DNA from: Luteococcus sp052116585
GTDB taxonomy: Bacteria; Actinomycetota; Actinomycetes; Propionibacteriales; Propionibacteriaceae
DNA: 64,000 nucleotides
Direction: 5' to 3'
NCBI RefSeq assembly: GCF_052116585.1
Contig: NZ_JBQKKT010000002.1
Coordinates: 186,001-250,000, forward strand
Shown here: piece by piece, positions 26,991 through 36,036 of the stretch
Numbering within the stretch: position 1 is the first letter of the stretch
How the letters are laid out: each line of letters opens with the position of its first letter
The notes under the pieces: generated by a model
The model's database searches: none
The model's input: only the letters and a program-made list of their open reading frames with translations
Told to the model about the DNA's origin: nothing
Made by a program: the position numbers and the translations under genes

Positions 26991-27133
26991 GGGGTCACAA
27001 TACCGACCGCCGGATGGGGGCCGATACCCTGCCCCCAAGGCGTGGGACTGCGCTGCGATGGGGCGCCGCCCGGCAGCTAGGCTTGCGGAGCGCTCGCAAT
27101 CGTCGACGCCATTCACCCAGGAGGCATGAGCTC

Positions 27134-27988
27134 GTGCAGCATCCCGTCACCACGCTCGACGTCCCGATTCGCTGGACGGACCTGGATCTCCAGGGACACG
27201 TCAACAACAGTCTGGTGGTGGAGTACCTGCAGGAGGCCCGCAGCGGACTGATGTCCGCCGGCCCCAACCGGCACCTGGTCAGCAGTGGCGTCGTGGTCGT
27301 CGGTCACGTGGTGGAGTACGTGCGTCCCATCCTGTTCAGCGAGACGCCACTCAGGGCAGAGGTTGGCGTGTACGACGTCGGGGCTGCGCGCTTCCACGTG
27401 CAGTACGAGCTCTTCCAGGAAGGCCAGCTGTGTGCCCGGGCCAGCTCGACCCTGTGCCCCTTCGACTTCGAGGCCAACCGTCCACGACGGCTCACCGCCG
27501 CCGAACGGGACTGGTTCGTGCAGGTGGCGGGCCCGGCGCCCGAGCAGCGGGAGCTCGCGGTGCCTGCTCTGCAGGGACGTGGACACGTGCATCCCTTCAC
27601 CGTGCGCTGGGGCGACGTGGACCGCTACGGGCACGTCAACAATGTGCGGCACTTCGACTACCTGCAGGTGGCCCGGATCGCGGCCACGACGGCCGCCGAC
27701 AGCTCCATGGCCCGCGACGGGGGCCAGACCCGATGGGTGGTGGCCCGCCAGGACGTGGACTACGTCGGGCAGATCAGTCACCGCCCGGAGCCCTACGCGG
27801 TGCACACCGCCGTGGCCCGTGTGGGGACGACCTCGTACACGCTGGCCGCCGAGATCGTCGACCCGCTTGCCGGCGGTGAAGTCCTCGCCCGCGCCCGCAC
27901 GGTGCAGGTCTGTACGGATCGCGACGGCAAGAAGAAGGAACTGCCCGCCAGCACCCGCGAGGCGCTGACGGGCCTGCTCATCAGCTGA
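27134..27988 (+). CDS. Acyl-CoA thioesterase-like protein with two hotdog domains
   Basis: A 284-residue protein made of two 4HBT-type hotdog domains in tandem. Each begins with the same signature: PIRWTDLDLQGHVNNSLVVE (residues ~9-28) and TVRWGDVDRYGHVNNVRHFD (~155-175). The catalytic Asp and the HVNN loop are kept in both. It probably hydrolyses acyl-CoA thioesters; chain length is unknown. The start is GTG 27134, nine bases after a perfect AGGAGG. The 3' end overlaps the convergent glucosidase gene by eight bases. Confidence 0.83.
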   Translation: MQHPVTTLDVPIRWTDLDLQGHVNNSLVVEYLQEARSGLMSAGPNRHLVSSGVVVVGHVVEYVRPILFSETPLRAEVGVYDVGAARFHVQYELFQEGQLCARASSTLCPFDFEANRPRRLTAAERDWFVQVAGPAPEQRELAVPALQGRGHVHPFTVRWGDVDRYGHVNNVRHFDYLQVARIAATTAADSSMARDGGQTRWVVARQDVDYVGQISHRPEPYAVHTAVARVGTTSYTLAAEIVDPLAGGEVLARARTVQVCTDRDGKKKELPASTREALTGLLIS

Positions 27989-29663
27989 GTCGCAGCCAGG
28001 CGGCCGTGTCGCCAGGCAGCCTTCCGTCGGCAAGGTCGCCCGTGGCCACCAGCAGATCGCCCTCCAGTTCCACCGGCTCGTCGCCGAAGTTCACGACGCA
28101 GCGCAGGCCGTTCCCGCGGGTGAAGCTGAGCACTTGGGCGGGGGAGTCCTCCCACACCAGCGTCCCGTCGCCCAAGTCGTCCAGCTCGCGCCGCAGCCGC
28201 AGCAGGGTGCGGAAGAGGTTCAGCGACGAGGTGAGATCCACCTCCTGCTTGTCCACCGTCCAGGCTGCCCAGTGCTCGGGCTGGGGGAGCCACGGGCGAG
28301 CATCCTCGCCGAAACCGAAGGGCTGTGCGTCACCCTTCCAGGGCAGCGGCACGCGGCAGCCGTCGCGGCCACGCACCGTGTGGTTCGAGCGAACCCACGT
28401 CGGATCCTGCAGGGCCTCTTCCGGAAGGTCCTCCACCTCGTCCAGACCCAACTCCTGACCCTGGTAGATGTAGGCGCCACCCGGCAGGGCCAGCATCAGC
28501 GCGGCAGCAGCGCGGGCCCGACGACGACCCAGCTGCACGTCGGTCTCCTGGCCGGTGAAGGCGTCCTGCCAGTGCGGGTCCTCCTCGTGCGGGGTCGACG
28601 AGAAGTGTCGCCCCGACTTGGGCTTTCCGTACCGACTGACGACGCGCATCACGTCGTGGTTCTCCAGCACCCAGATGGTGGGGGCGCCCACGGCCGCGTG
28701 TCCCTCGATGCCGGAGTCGATCGTGGTGCGCAGGCTCTCGGCGCTCCACTCGGACTCCAGGAAGTCGAAGCAGAAGGTGGTGTTCAAGCGATCCGGACGC
28801 ACGTACTCCACCAGGCGGTCCAGCGGCAGGTAGGCCTCGGAGACGAAGATTCGGGCTCCCAGTTCCGTGCCCGCATAGGAGTCGGCAATCGCGCGCCAGC
28901 GGCGCTGGATCTCGGCCAGTTCCGGACGGTCCCACATGGGGGCCCCGACGGGCTTGGCGGTGGTGCCGAAACCGGTCTTGGGGTCGTGGGGAACGTCGGG
29001 CCAGCTGGTGTCCTTGAACAGGCTGTCGGCCACGTCAACCCGGAAGCCGTCGACGCCGCGGTCGAACCAGAAGCGCAGCACCCGGTCGAACTCGGCCCGC
29101 ACGGCCTCGTGCTCCCAGTTCCAGTCCGGCTGTTCCGGAGCGAACATGTGCAGGTAGAACTGTCCCGGGGTGCCGTCGGCATTGGTGGTGCGCTCCCACA
29201 TGGAGCCACCGAACAGCGCGCCCCAGTTGGAGGGGGGTTCATTGCCGTCGGGGCCAGTGCCGTCGCGGAAGATGAACAGGTCTCGCTCCGGGGAACCCGG
29301 TTCTGCGGCCAGCGCCTTCTGGAAGAGCGGGTGATCGATCGAGCAGTGATTGGGAACCAGGTCGATCAGCACGCGCAGGCCAAGGTCATGGGCCGTGGCG
29401 ACGAACTCGTCCGCATCGGCCAGGGAGCCGAAGTCCGGATGGATGTCGCAGTAGTCGGCCACGTCGTAGCCACCGTCCCACAGCGGCGACGGGTACCAGG
29501 GCGAGACCCAGACCGCGTCGACGCCGAGGTCCTTGAGATGGGGGAGCTTGTCCACCATGCCTCGCACGTCTCCGGTGCCGTCATTGTTCGCGTCAGCGAA
29601 GCTGCGGGGATAGATCTGGTAGGTGACGGCGGAGCGCCACCAGTTCGCGTCGTCAGGAATCAC
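27981..29663 (-). CDS. GH13 alpha-glucosidase / oligo-1,6-glucosidase-like enzyme
   Basis: A 560-residue glycoside hydrolase family 13 enzyme. The (beta/alpha)8 barrel motifs are present: region I DLVPNHCS (~101-108), region II GFRVDVADSL with nucleophile Asp210, region III FVSEAYLP with acid/base Glu276, and region IV LENHDVMR with Asp337. No signal peptide is found, so it acts in the cytoplasm on imported oligosaccharides, releasing glucose from maltose-, isomaltose- or sucrose-type sugars. The MIPDDANWWRSAVTYQIYPR opening is classic for the alpha-glucosidase subgroup. The precise linkage preference is not clear. Confidence 0.9.
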   Translation of the reverse strand: MIPDDANWWRSAVTYQIYPRSFADANNDGTGDVRGMVDKLPHLKDLGVDAVWVSPWYPSPLWDGGYDVADYCDIHPDFGSLADADEFVATAHDLGLRVLIDLVPNHCSIDHPLFQKALAAEPGSPERDLFIFRDGTGPDGNEPPSNWGALFGGSMWERTTNADGTPGQFYLHMFAPEQPDWNWEHEAVRAEFDRVLRFWFDRGVDGFRVDVADSLFKDTSWPDVPHDPKTGFGTTAKPVGAPMWDRPELAEIQRRWRAIADSYAGTELGARIFVSEAYLPLDRLVEYVRPDRLNTTFCFDFLESEWSAESLRTTIDSGIEGHAAVGAPTIWVLENHDVMRVVSRYGKPKSGRHFSSTPHEEDPHWQDAFTGQETDVQLGRRRARAAAALMLALPGGAYIYQGQELGLDEVEDLPEEALQDPTWVRSNHTVRGRDGCRVPLPWKGDAQPFGFGEDARPWLPQPEHWAAWTVDKQEVDLTSSLNLFRTLLRLRRELDDLGDGTLVWEDSPAQVLSFTRGNGLRCVVNFGDEPVELEGDLLVATGDLADGRLPGDTAAWLRLS

Positions 29664-29792
29664 AGGCCCACCCTAGGCGAACAGCACAAAGGGGAGGCAT
29701 GCGCACCCTGGTGGCCGGCCCGCAGCCTCCGCGGGCGTAGGATTCTGCGTCGGCGCGCCCACCGGTGCGCCCAGTCTTCCAGGAGAAACATC

Positions 29793-31772
29793 GTGACCAA
29801 CAGCCCCGTCACGGCGACGGGTGTGCCGCGCACCAGCATCAAGGAGCTGACGCTCCGCGGTGTTGTCATCGGCGGCATCATCACCCTCGTCTTCACCGCT
29901 GCCAATGTCTACCTCGGCCTCAAGGTGGGGCTGACCTTCGCCACGTCCATCCCCGCAGCCGTCATCTCGATGGCCATCCTGCGGATGTTCCACGACCACA
30001 CGATCGTGGAGAACAACATCGTCCAGACCATCGCGTCGGCCGCCGGAACGCTGAGCGCCATCATCTTCGTGCTGCCCGGCCTGGTGATGCTCGGCTACTG
30101 GCAGGGCTTCCCGTACTGGACCACCGCCGCCGTCTGCTTCTTCGGCGGCGTGCTCGGCGTCATGTACTCTATTCCGCTGCGCCGGGCGCTGGTGACGGGT
30201 TCCGACCTGCCCTATCCGGAGGGCGTCGCCGCTGCGGAGGTGCTGCGCGTCGGTGACTCCGCCGAAGGTGGCGAGGAGAATGCCCGCGGCCTCAAGATCA
30301 TCACCGTTGCAGGCCTGAGTGCGGCGGCCTTCACCATCATCGCCAAGATGAAGCTGGTGGCGGAAGGCGTGCAGCAGGCCTTCAAGGTGGGAGCCGGCGG
30401 CACCATGGTGGGCACCAGCCTTTCGCTGGCCCTGATCGGCGTCGGCCACCTGGTGGGCATCACCGTGGGCCTCGCCATGATCGTGGGTCTCTTGATCAGC
30501 TATGGCGTGATCCTGCCGATGATGACCCGCGGCCAGATCGACCCCGAGTTGCCGCTGGCCAAGAGCGTCGGTGCGGTCTTCTCCAGCGATGTGCGCCTGA
30601 TCGGCGCCGGGACCATGGCGGTGGCCGCCGTCTGGACCCTGCTGAAGATCATCGGCCCCATCATCAAGGGCATCACCGAGTCCCTGGCCGCACACCAGAA
30701 GGCGCAGGGCGAGCTGCCCATCGAGGAACGTGACCTGTCCATGAAGGTGGTGATCGGCACCACCCTGGCGTCGATGCTGCCGATCGGCGCCCTGCTGTGG
30801 CTGTTCACCCGCGGCACCCCGCTGGAGAGCAATTCGCTCGGCCTGGTGATCACCTCGGTGCTCTTCGTGCTGCTCGTCGGCCTGTTCGTCGCCTCGGTCT
30901 GCGGCTACATGGCCGGCCTGATCGGCGCCTCCAATTCGCCCATCTCGGGCGTCGGCATCATCGTCGCCATCGCGGCGGCCCTGCTGATCAAGGGCGTGCA
31001 CGGCGCCGGGACCGGGGAGATGACCGAGGCGCTGGTGGCCTACACCCTGTTCACCACGGCCGTCGTCTTCGGCGTCGCCACCATCAGCAATGACAATCTG
31101 CAGGACCTCAAGACCGGTCAGCTCGTGGGTGCCACCCCGTGGAAGCAGCAGGTGGCCCTGATCATCGGCGTCGCCTTCGGTTCGGCGATCATCCCGCCGG
31201 TGCTGGGCGTCATGAACACGTCCTTCGGTTTCGCCGGAGCCCCGGGCGCCGGTGAGGGAGCCCTCGCCGCCCCGCAGGCCTCGCTGATCTCCACCCTGGC
31301 CAAGGGCGTCCTCGGTGGCGGTCTGGACTGGAACCTGCTGGGCATCGGCGCGCTGATCGGCTGTGTGGTCATCGCGATCAACGAGATCCTGGGCAAGACC
31401 ACCAAGGGCCGCATGGCGCTGCCGCCGCTGGCCGTGGGCATGGGCATGTACCTGCCGATCAGCCTCACTCTGATGATCCCGATCGGGGCCGCTCTGGGTC
31501 TGGCCTACGACAAGTGGGCCGACCACACCCCCAGCCCCGAACGCAGCAAGCGGATGGGCACCCTGTTGGCCACCGGTCTGATCGTTGGAGAGAGCCTCTT
31601 CGGTGTCATCTACGCCGGTATCGTCGCGGCCACCGGCCAGGAGGAGCCGATGGCCGTCATCAAGGCCGAGAGCTGGGTGAACCCGGCTCAGCTGTTGGGC
31701 ATCGCGGTCTTCGCAGCGCTCGTCGCAGCCTTGTACGCGTGGACGAAGAAGCAGGCCGTCGACCGCCTCTGA
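29793..31772 (+). CDS. OPT-family oligopeptide transporter
   Basis: A 659-residue polytopic protein of the OPT (oligopeptide transporter) superfamily. Family motifs include GVVIGGIITLVFTAANVYLG at the N-terminus, the ALVTGSDLPYPEGVAAAEVL segment and AGLIGASNSPISGVGII. About 14-16 membrane helices are visible. Substrates of bacterial OPT proteins are peptides or metal chelates, mostly untested. The start is GTG 29793, with AGGAG seven bases upstream and TAGGAT (29738-29743) as a possible -10. The frame's long upstream extension is antisense to the glucosidase gene and is not coding. It ends at a strong terminator. Confidence 0.87.
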   Translation: MTNSPVTATGVPRTSIKELTLRGVVIGGIITLVFTAANVYLGLKVGLTFATSIPAAVISMAILRMFHDHTIVENNIVQTIASAAGTLSAIIFVLPGLVMLGYWQGFPYWTTAAVCFFGGVLGVMYSIPLRRALVTGSDLPYPEGVAAAEVLRVGDSAEGGEENARGLKIITVAGLSAAAFTIIAKMKLVAEGVQQAFKVGAGGTMVGTSLSLALIGVGHLVGITVGLAMIVGLLISYGVILPMMTRGQIDPELPLAKSVGAVFSSDVRLIGAGTMAVAAVWTLLKIIGPIIKGITESLAAHQKAQGELPIEERDLSMKVVIGTTLASMLPIGALLWLFTRGTPLESNSLGLVITSVLFVLLVGLFVASVCGYMAGLIGASNSPISGVGIIVAIAAALLIKGVHGAGTGEMTEALVAYTLFTTAVVFGVATISNDNLQDLKTGQLVGATPWKQQVALIIGVAFGSAIIPPVLGVMNTSFGFAGAPGAGEGALAAPQASLISTLAKGVLGGGLDWNLLGIGALIGCVVIAINEILGKTTKGRMALPPLAVGMGMYLPISLTLMIPIGAALGLAYDKWADHTPSPERSKRMGTLLATGLIVGESLFGVIYAGIVAATGQEEPMAVIKAESWVNPAQLLGIAVFAALVAALYAWTKKQAVDRL

Positions 31773-31800
31773 CGCCTCGACGCCGTGGTGACACACGTAG

Positions 31801-31838
31801 CGAAGGGCGCTCCCACCTTGTGGTGGGAGCGCCCTTCG
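31801..31838. terminator. Bidirectional terminator between the OPT gene and gnd
   Basis: A perfect 17-bp stem (31801-31817 with 31822-31838) and a TTGT loop lie between convergent genes, followed by TGTGTCT on the plus strand. Confidence 0.9.
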
Positions 31839-31873
31839 TGTGTCTGGTGAGCCTGCGGTGCGAGGAGCAGGAC

Positions 31874-33349
31874 TCAGTGGTTGCCGCCGTCGCCGGCGAT
31901 CTCCGACTTGTCGCCCGACCACAGGGTGTGGAAGGAGCCCTCGGCGTCGATCCGCTTGTAGGTGTGGGCACCGAAGTAGTCGCGCAGACCCTGCGTGAGC
32001 GACGCGTTCAGGCGCGGAGCACGCACCTGGTCGTAGTAGGCCAGCGATGAGCTGAAGCCCGGCACCGGGACACCGGCGGTGATGGCGGTGGTGACCACGC
32101 GACGCCAGGCGTCCTGCCCCTTGGCGAGCTCCGCCTTGATGCTGGGGGCCTCCAGGAGGGTGACCAGGTTGCCGGCGGCGTACTCATTGCTGATGCGGTC
32201 GAGCAGCTTGGCGCGGATGATGCAGCCGTCGCGCCAGATCTTGGCGACCGCGGCCACGTCGATCTCCCAGCCGTACTCCTGGCCGGCGATGCGGATCTCG
32301 TCCAGGCCCTGGGCGTAGGCGATCACCTTGGAGGCCCACAGGGCCTGACGGATGTCATCGGTGAAGGCCTTCACGTCGTCCACCGCGAGCGAGCCGTCCG
32401 GGCCCTCCAGAGCGGCCTGTGCGTGCTCGCGCAGCTCGGGGCTGGAGCTGATGGCGCGGGCGAAGACGGCCTCGCTGATGGCATTGACCGGCACGCCCAG
32501 CTTCAGGGCGGACTGCACGGTCCAGGTGCCGGTGCCCTTCATGCCGGCGGCGTCGACGATCACGTCCACCAGGCCCTTGCCCGTCTTTGCGTCCACCTGG
32601 CGCAGCACCTCGGAGGTGATCTCGATCAGGTAGGAGTCCAGGTCACCGGTATTCCACTCGGCGAAGACGTCGGCCATCTGTTCATTGCTCAGTCCAGCGG
32701 CCTTGAGCAGGGTGTAGGCCTCGCCGATGAACTGCATGTCGGCGTACTCGATGCCGTTGTGGACCATCTTGACGAAGTGGCCGGCGCCGTCGGTGCCGAT
32801 GTAGGTGCAGCACGGCTCGCCCTCGTACTGGGCGGAGATCTTCTCCAGGATGGGGCCCATCGACTCGTAGGCCTCGCGGGTTCCGCCGGGCATCATCGAG
32901 GGGCCCTCCAGGGCACCAACCTCGCCACCGGAGATGCCGCAGCCGACGAAGTGCAGCCCGGCGTCGCGGACCTTCTGCTCGCGGCGGATGGTGTCCTCGT
33001 AGAAGGCATTGCCGCCGTCGACGATGATGTCGCCCTGCTCCAGCAGGGGAATGAGCTGGTCGATCACCGCGTCGGTGCCACGGCCGGCCTGCACCATGAT
33101 CACGATGCGACGGGGGCGTTCCAGCGAGGCGACGAAGTCCTCGATCTTCTCGGAGGCAATGAAATTGCCCTCGGTGCCGTGCTCGGCGATGACCTCCTCG
33201 GTCTTGGCGAAGGTCCGGTTGTAGATGGCCGTGGTGTAGCCCTTGTGGGCCATGTTGCGGGCCAGTGAGGAGCCCATCACGGCCATGCCGATCACGCCGA
33301 CATCGGCGAGCTGCTTCGCTTCGGTGGTGGGCGAGGTGGTCTCGGTCAT
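31874..33349 (-). CDS. gnd: 6-phosphogluconate dehydrogenase (decarboxylating)
   Basis: A 491-residue enzyme converting 6-phosphogluconate to ribulose 5-phosphate, CO2 and reduced NAD(P). The N-terminal Rossmann motif is VGVIGMAVMGSSLARNMAHKGY. The catalytic region follows: VGCGISGGEVGALEGPSMMPGG and HFVKMVHNGIEYADMQ (catalytic Lys and His-Asn). The length is that of the long (Gram-positive/E. coli) form. ATG 33349 has AAGGAG seven bases upstream; the frame extends further but is not coding. It is divergent from a LacI regulator and next to the uronate genes, so it may serve gluconate/uronate use. Confidence 0.95.
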   Translation of the reverse strand: MTETTSPTTEAKQLADVGVIGMAVMGSSLARNMAHKGYTTAIYNRTFAKTEEVIAEHGTEGNFIASEKIEDFVASLERPRRIVIMVQAGRGTDAVIDQLIPLLEQGDIIVDGGNAFYEDTIRREQKVRDAGLHFVGCGISGGEVGALEGPSMMPGGTREAYESMGPILEKISAQYEGEPCCTYIGTDGAGHFVKMVHNGIEYADMQFIGEAYTLLKAAGLSNEQMADVFAEWNTGDLDSYLIEITSEVLRQVDAKTGKGLVDVIVDAAGMKGTGTWTVQSALKLGVPVNAISEAVFARAISSSPELREHAQAALEGPDGSLAVDDVKAFTDDIRQALWASKVIAYAQGLDEIRIAGQEYGWEIDVAAVAKIWRDGCIIRAKLLDRISNEYAAGNLVTLLEAPSIKAELAKGQDAWRRVVTTAITAGVPVPGFSSSLAYYDQVRAPRLNASLTQGLRDYFGAHTYKRIDAEGSFHTLWSGDKSEIAGDGGNH

Positions 33350-33448
33350 GGAAACTCCTTGGGTCGGGGCAGTTCTGGCCGACAGCAACTCTGCCTGCCG
33401 GCCTGTGACGGGTCCAGTCCAGCAAAGGCGGGACGGCGGCGGGAGTCC

Positions 33449-33463
33449 TTGCCACATGTTGCA
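33449..33463. promoter_or_regulatory. Putative LacI-type operator in the gnd-lacI divergent region
   Basis: TTGCCACATGTTGCA is a near-perfect 14-base dyad (TGC-x-ACATGT-x-GCA). Its reverse complement shares CAACAyGTGGCAA with a site at 35981-35996 in the larA-uxaC divergent region. It lies about 100 bases upstream of both gnd and the regulator gene. Binding is inferred. Confidence 0.4.
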
Positions 33464-33558
33464 GGGCCAGATTGATCGATCTGAGTGATGAAATAGCCCT
33501 GACCAGTGCTGTTGCCCACTGTTGCCATCTGATGACGGCGCATACTACAGTCAGTAGC

Positions 33559-34584
33559 ATGGCACAGGGCAAGGATGACCAGTCACAGAGCCGGCCGGCC
33601 ACGATCTACCAGGTGGCCGAGGCTGCTGGAGTCAGCCCGTCCACGGTTTCCCGGGCCTTCTCGCGCCCCGGGCGGGTGAGTGACCAGACGGCCGCCAAGA
33701 TCCATCGCATCGCCGCGGAGCTCGGTTACCGCACCGAGGCGGTCTTCCGGGCCGAGCGCCCGGTACGCACGAAGATGATCGGACTGTTGATCGGCGACGT
33801 CACCAATCCCTTCTACTTCAACATCATCCGGGGTGCCGAGGTCACCGCGGCCAAGGCGGGCTTCTCCATCGTGCTCGCCGATTCCCAGGAGTCGACCGAG
33901 CGTGAGGGCACTCTCCTGGAACGGTCCCTGCCGGTGCTCGACGGGCTGGTGATCGTCGCCTCTCGCCAGTCGGACACGGCCCTGCGCGGGGTCTCCAAGA
34001 AGGTCCCGACGGTGGTGCTCAACCGCCACGTCACCGGACTGCCCTGTGTGACCAGCGACAATGCCCGCGGCATGCGACGAGCCCTCGAGCATCTGGGGGA
34101 GCTAGGGCACCGCCGCATCGCCTATGTGGCCGGGCCGGAAGCCTCCTGGGTGGACGGCATGCGTTGGCGTGCCTTCCGCGATGCCTGCTCCGAGCTGGGC
34201 CTGGATGACTTTCGCTATGGCCCCGTCCATCCGACGGTCAGGGGCGGTCTGACCGCCTCCCGGGACATCGGCAACCACCGCGAGACCGCGGTGGTCTGCT
34301 ACAACGACCTCGTGGCCATCGGTGTGCTGCGCGGGCTCGCCCAGCGTGGGATCAGCGTTCCCGGTGACCTCTCGGTGGTTGGCTTCGACAACACCTTCGC
34401 GTCTGACCTCGTCACGCCGGCCATCACCACGGTGGCCTCCCCGCTCCGCCAGCTGGGGGAGGAGGGCGTGCGCACCGTGCTGGCCCTGATGAAGTCCCAC
34501 CAGACCGCCGTACCGGGGCTCGCCACGATGCCGATGGAGCTGGTGGTACGGGAGTCGACGGGGCCGCTCAGCAGCGGGCAGTGA
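33559..34584 (+). CDS. LacI-family transcriptional regulator of the uronate/gluconate cluster
   Basis: A 341-residue LacI/GalR regulator. The head is ATIYQVAEAAGVSPSTVSRA with hinge LGYRTEAV, followed by a periplasmic-binding-protein-like effector domain starting KMIGLLIGDVTNPFYFNII. Its position between gnd and larA/uxaC suggests control of these genes by a sugar acid. ATG 33559 is chosen because it begins just before the DNA-binding domain; no strong ribosome binding site is seen. The larA gene, on the other strand, ends two bases after this gene, so the two are tightly convergent. Confidence 0.88.
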   Translation: MAQGKDDQSQSRPATIYQVAEAAGVSPSTVSRAFSRPGRVSDQTAAKIHRIAAELGYRTEAVFRAERPVRTKMIGLLIGDVTNPFYFNIIRGAEVTAAKAGFSIVLADSQESTEREGTLLERSLPVLDGLVIVASRQSDTALRGVSKKVPTVVLNRHVTGLPCVTSDNARGMRRALEHLGELGHRRIAYVAGPEASWVDGMRWRAFRDACSELGLDDFRYGPVHPTVRGGLTASRDIGNHRETAVVCYNDLVAIGVLRGLAQRGISVPGDLSVVGFDNTFASDLVTPAITTVASPLRQLGEEGVRTVLALMKSHQTAVPGLATMPMELVVRESTGPLSSGQ

Positions 34585-34585
34585 A

Positions 34586-35893
34586 TCAGCGCTGGGAATT
34601 GAGCTTGAACAGGATCTCGCCCGCATTGGGCACGACCATCGTTCCGGGTGTCTTGGCCTCGGCCTCCAGATCGATGCTGGCGGGGTCCAGGTAGCCCAGG
34701 TTCACCTGGGCGCACGTCTCCGGCGTGATCTGCGTGGCCAGCGTCACCTTGATCCGGTTGTGTTCGGTACCGGTCTGCTCATCGTAGGTCCCGGCTCCCC
34801 GCACGTGAGTGGAGTGCGCCAGGACACCCTTGGGCACATCCTGGAAGCGGTCCCACTGCTTGGTGAAGTACTCGATGCAGTGGTAGCCAATCTCGTAGAT
34901 CTCGTGGTGCACCTCCGAGACCTCCGTGACGTGCGGGGCATAGATGATCACCTCACCCCCGTCGGCCATCGCCGGCTGCGCCTTGTAGCAGCCCTTCGCG
35001 GCGGTCCAGATGTCGTCATAGCGCTCGGGCATGCAGGCGATCACCTTCTGCAGCGGCTCGTCCAGCCAGACGATGTGGCTCTCGGCGGCAACCTCCGCCA
35101 TGGCTGCCCAGGCGTCCTCGCTCGTGCCGAAGGCAGCAGCCTCCAGCTCGCCCGAGCCGGACTGCACCACCAGGCACAGCGCCAACTTCTCGTTGTCGAT
35201 CAGGTCCGTGCCGGCATTGATGATGGCGCGCATCGGCGTGATGCCGGTGGTGCCGATCACCTTCTCGACGCCCAACAGGGCCCCCACCCAGTGCGAGAGG
35301 TCGATCGCGTCGTGCGTGGCACAGCCGGGGATGAAGTACTTGTTGCCGCCGGAGATGCCCACCACCTCGTGCGGGAAGACGGGTCCGATGACGATGTTCA
35401 CGTCGGCCTCGACGACGTAGCGGTTGATCTCCACGTCGACGGAGACGTCCTGCGCACCCTGACTGAGCTCACGGATGGTCTCCGCGCTGAGGGTGCCGAC
35501 CTTGACGATCTTGTCCGGGTCCTGCCACTCGTGGTTGACCACCCGCATGCCCGGGTAGGCCTCCTCCAGCGTGGCCGGCTGCCCCTCGCCCCCGACGCCG
35601 AACCAGCGGTCGATCTCGTCAGGCTCCATGTAGGAGTGCGTGCCCAGGGCGATGACCGCGGTGAGCTCGGCCACCCGCGGTGCGAGCTGGGCATGCACGG
35701 CCTTCAGCACCATGGGCAGCGGCATGGAACGGGTGCCGTCCGGGACCACCAGCACCACCTTCTTGCCGTCGACGTCGGCGCGGGCGAGGTTGCGCTCGAC
35801 GAAGGCGATGAAGTCGGCCTCGCCGACCTGCTGGTGGGCACCGCCGATGCTCTCGACGGGGAAGGACTCGCTGGAGGTGCTTTCGGGGCTCAT
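34586..35893 (-). CDS. LarA-family nickel-pincer-dependent racemase/epimerase
   Basis: A 435-residue LarA superfamily protein. Residues matching the lactate racemase active site are kept with exact spacing: His86 (ALGTHSYME), His175 and Lys185 (FPHEVVGISGGNKYFIPG) and His201 (LSHWVG); Lys185 would carry the nickel-pincer nucleotide. Known family members racemise lactate, malate and other 2-hydroxyacids or epimerise D-gluconate at C2. Lying between a LacI regulator and uxaC, with a uronate reductase next, this one may act on aldonates such as mannonate or altronate. The larB, larC and larE cofactor genes are not in the window. ATG 35893 is the start; the longer frame is not supported. Confidence 0.82.
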   Translation of the reverse strand: MSPESTSSESFPVESIGGAHQQVGEADFIAFVERNLARADVDGKKVVLVVPDGTRSMPLPMVLKAVHAQLAPRVAELTAVIALGTHSYMEPDEIDRWFGVGGEGQPATLEEAYPGMRVVNHEWQDPDKIVKVGTLSAETIRELSQGAQDVSVDVEINRYVVEADVNIVIGPVFPHEVVGISGGNKYFIPGCATHDAIDLSHWVGALLGVEKVIGTTGITPMRAIINAGTDLIDNEKLALCLVVQSGSGELEAAAFGTSEDAWAAMAEVAAESHIVWLDEPLQKVIACMPERYDDIWTAAKGCYKAQPAMADGGEVIIYAPHVTEVSEVHHEIYEIGYHCIEYFTKQWDRFQDVPKGVLAHSTHVRGAGTYDEQTGTEHNRIKVTLATQITPETCAQVNLGYLDPASIDLEAEAKTPGTMVVPNAGEILFKLNSQR

Positions 35894-35980
35894 GGAGCCA
35901 GTCAATCCTGCAGCCCGTCCGCGGGCAAGCGGTTGCGTGGGATTGCCGTGGTGGCACGCCCCTTCGCGGTCGACGTGATC

Positions 35981-35996
35981 GGCCAACACGTGGCAA
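35981..35996. promoter_or_regulatory. Putative LacI-type operator between larA and uxaC
   Basis: GGCCAACACGTGGCAA shares CAACAyGTGGCAA with the reverse complement of 33449-33463. It lies 88 bases upstream of larA and 41 upstream of uxaC, where a repressor could control both. It is less symmetric than the gnd copy. Confidence 0.35.
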
Positions 35997-36036
35997 CCGG
36001 TGGAAACTGTCAGTGGCTCCGGAGAGCATGGGCCAC

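Noticed and set aside
28134..29792. Long open frame extending the OPT transporter N-terminus by over 550 residues
   Set aside because: It is antisense to the GH13 glucosidase gene and has shadow-like composition. The real start is GTG 29793 with AGGAG upstream.
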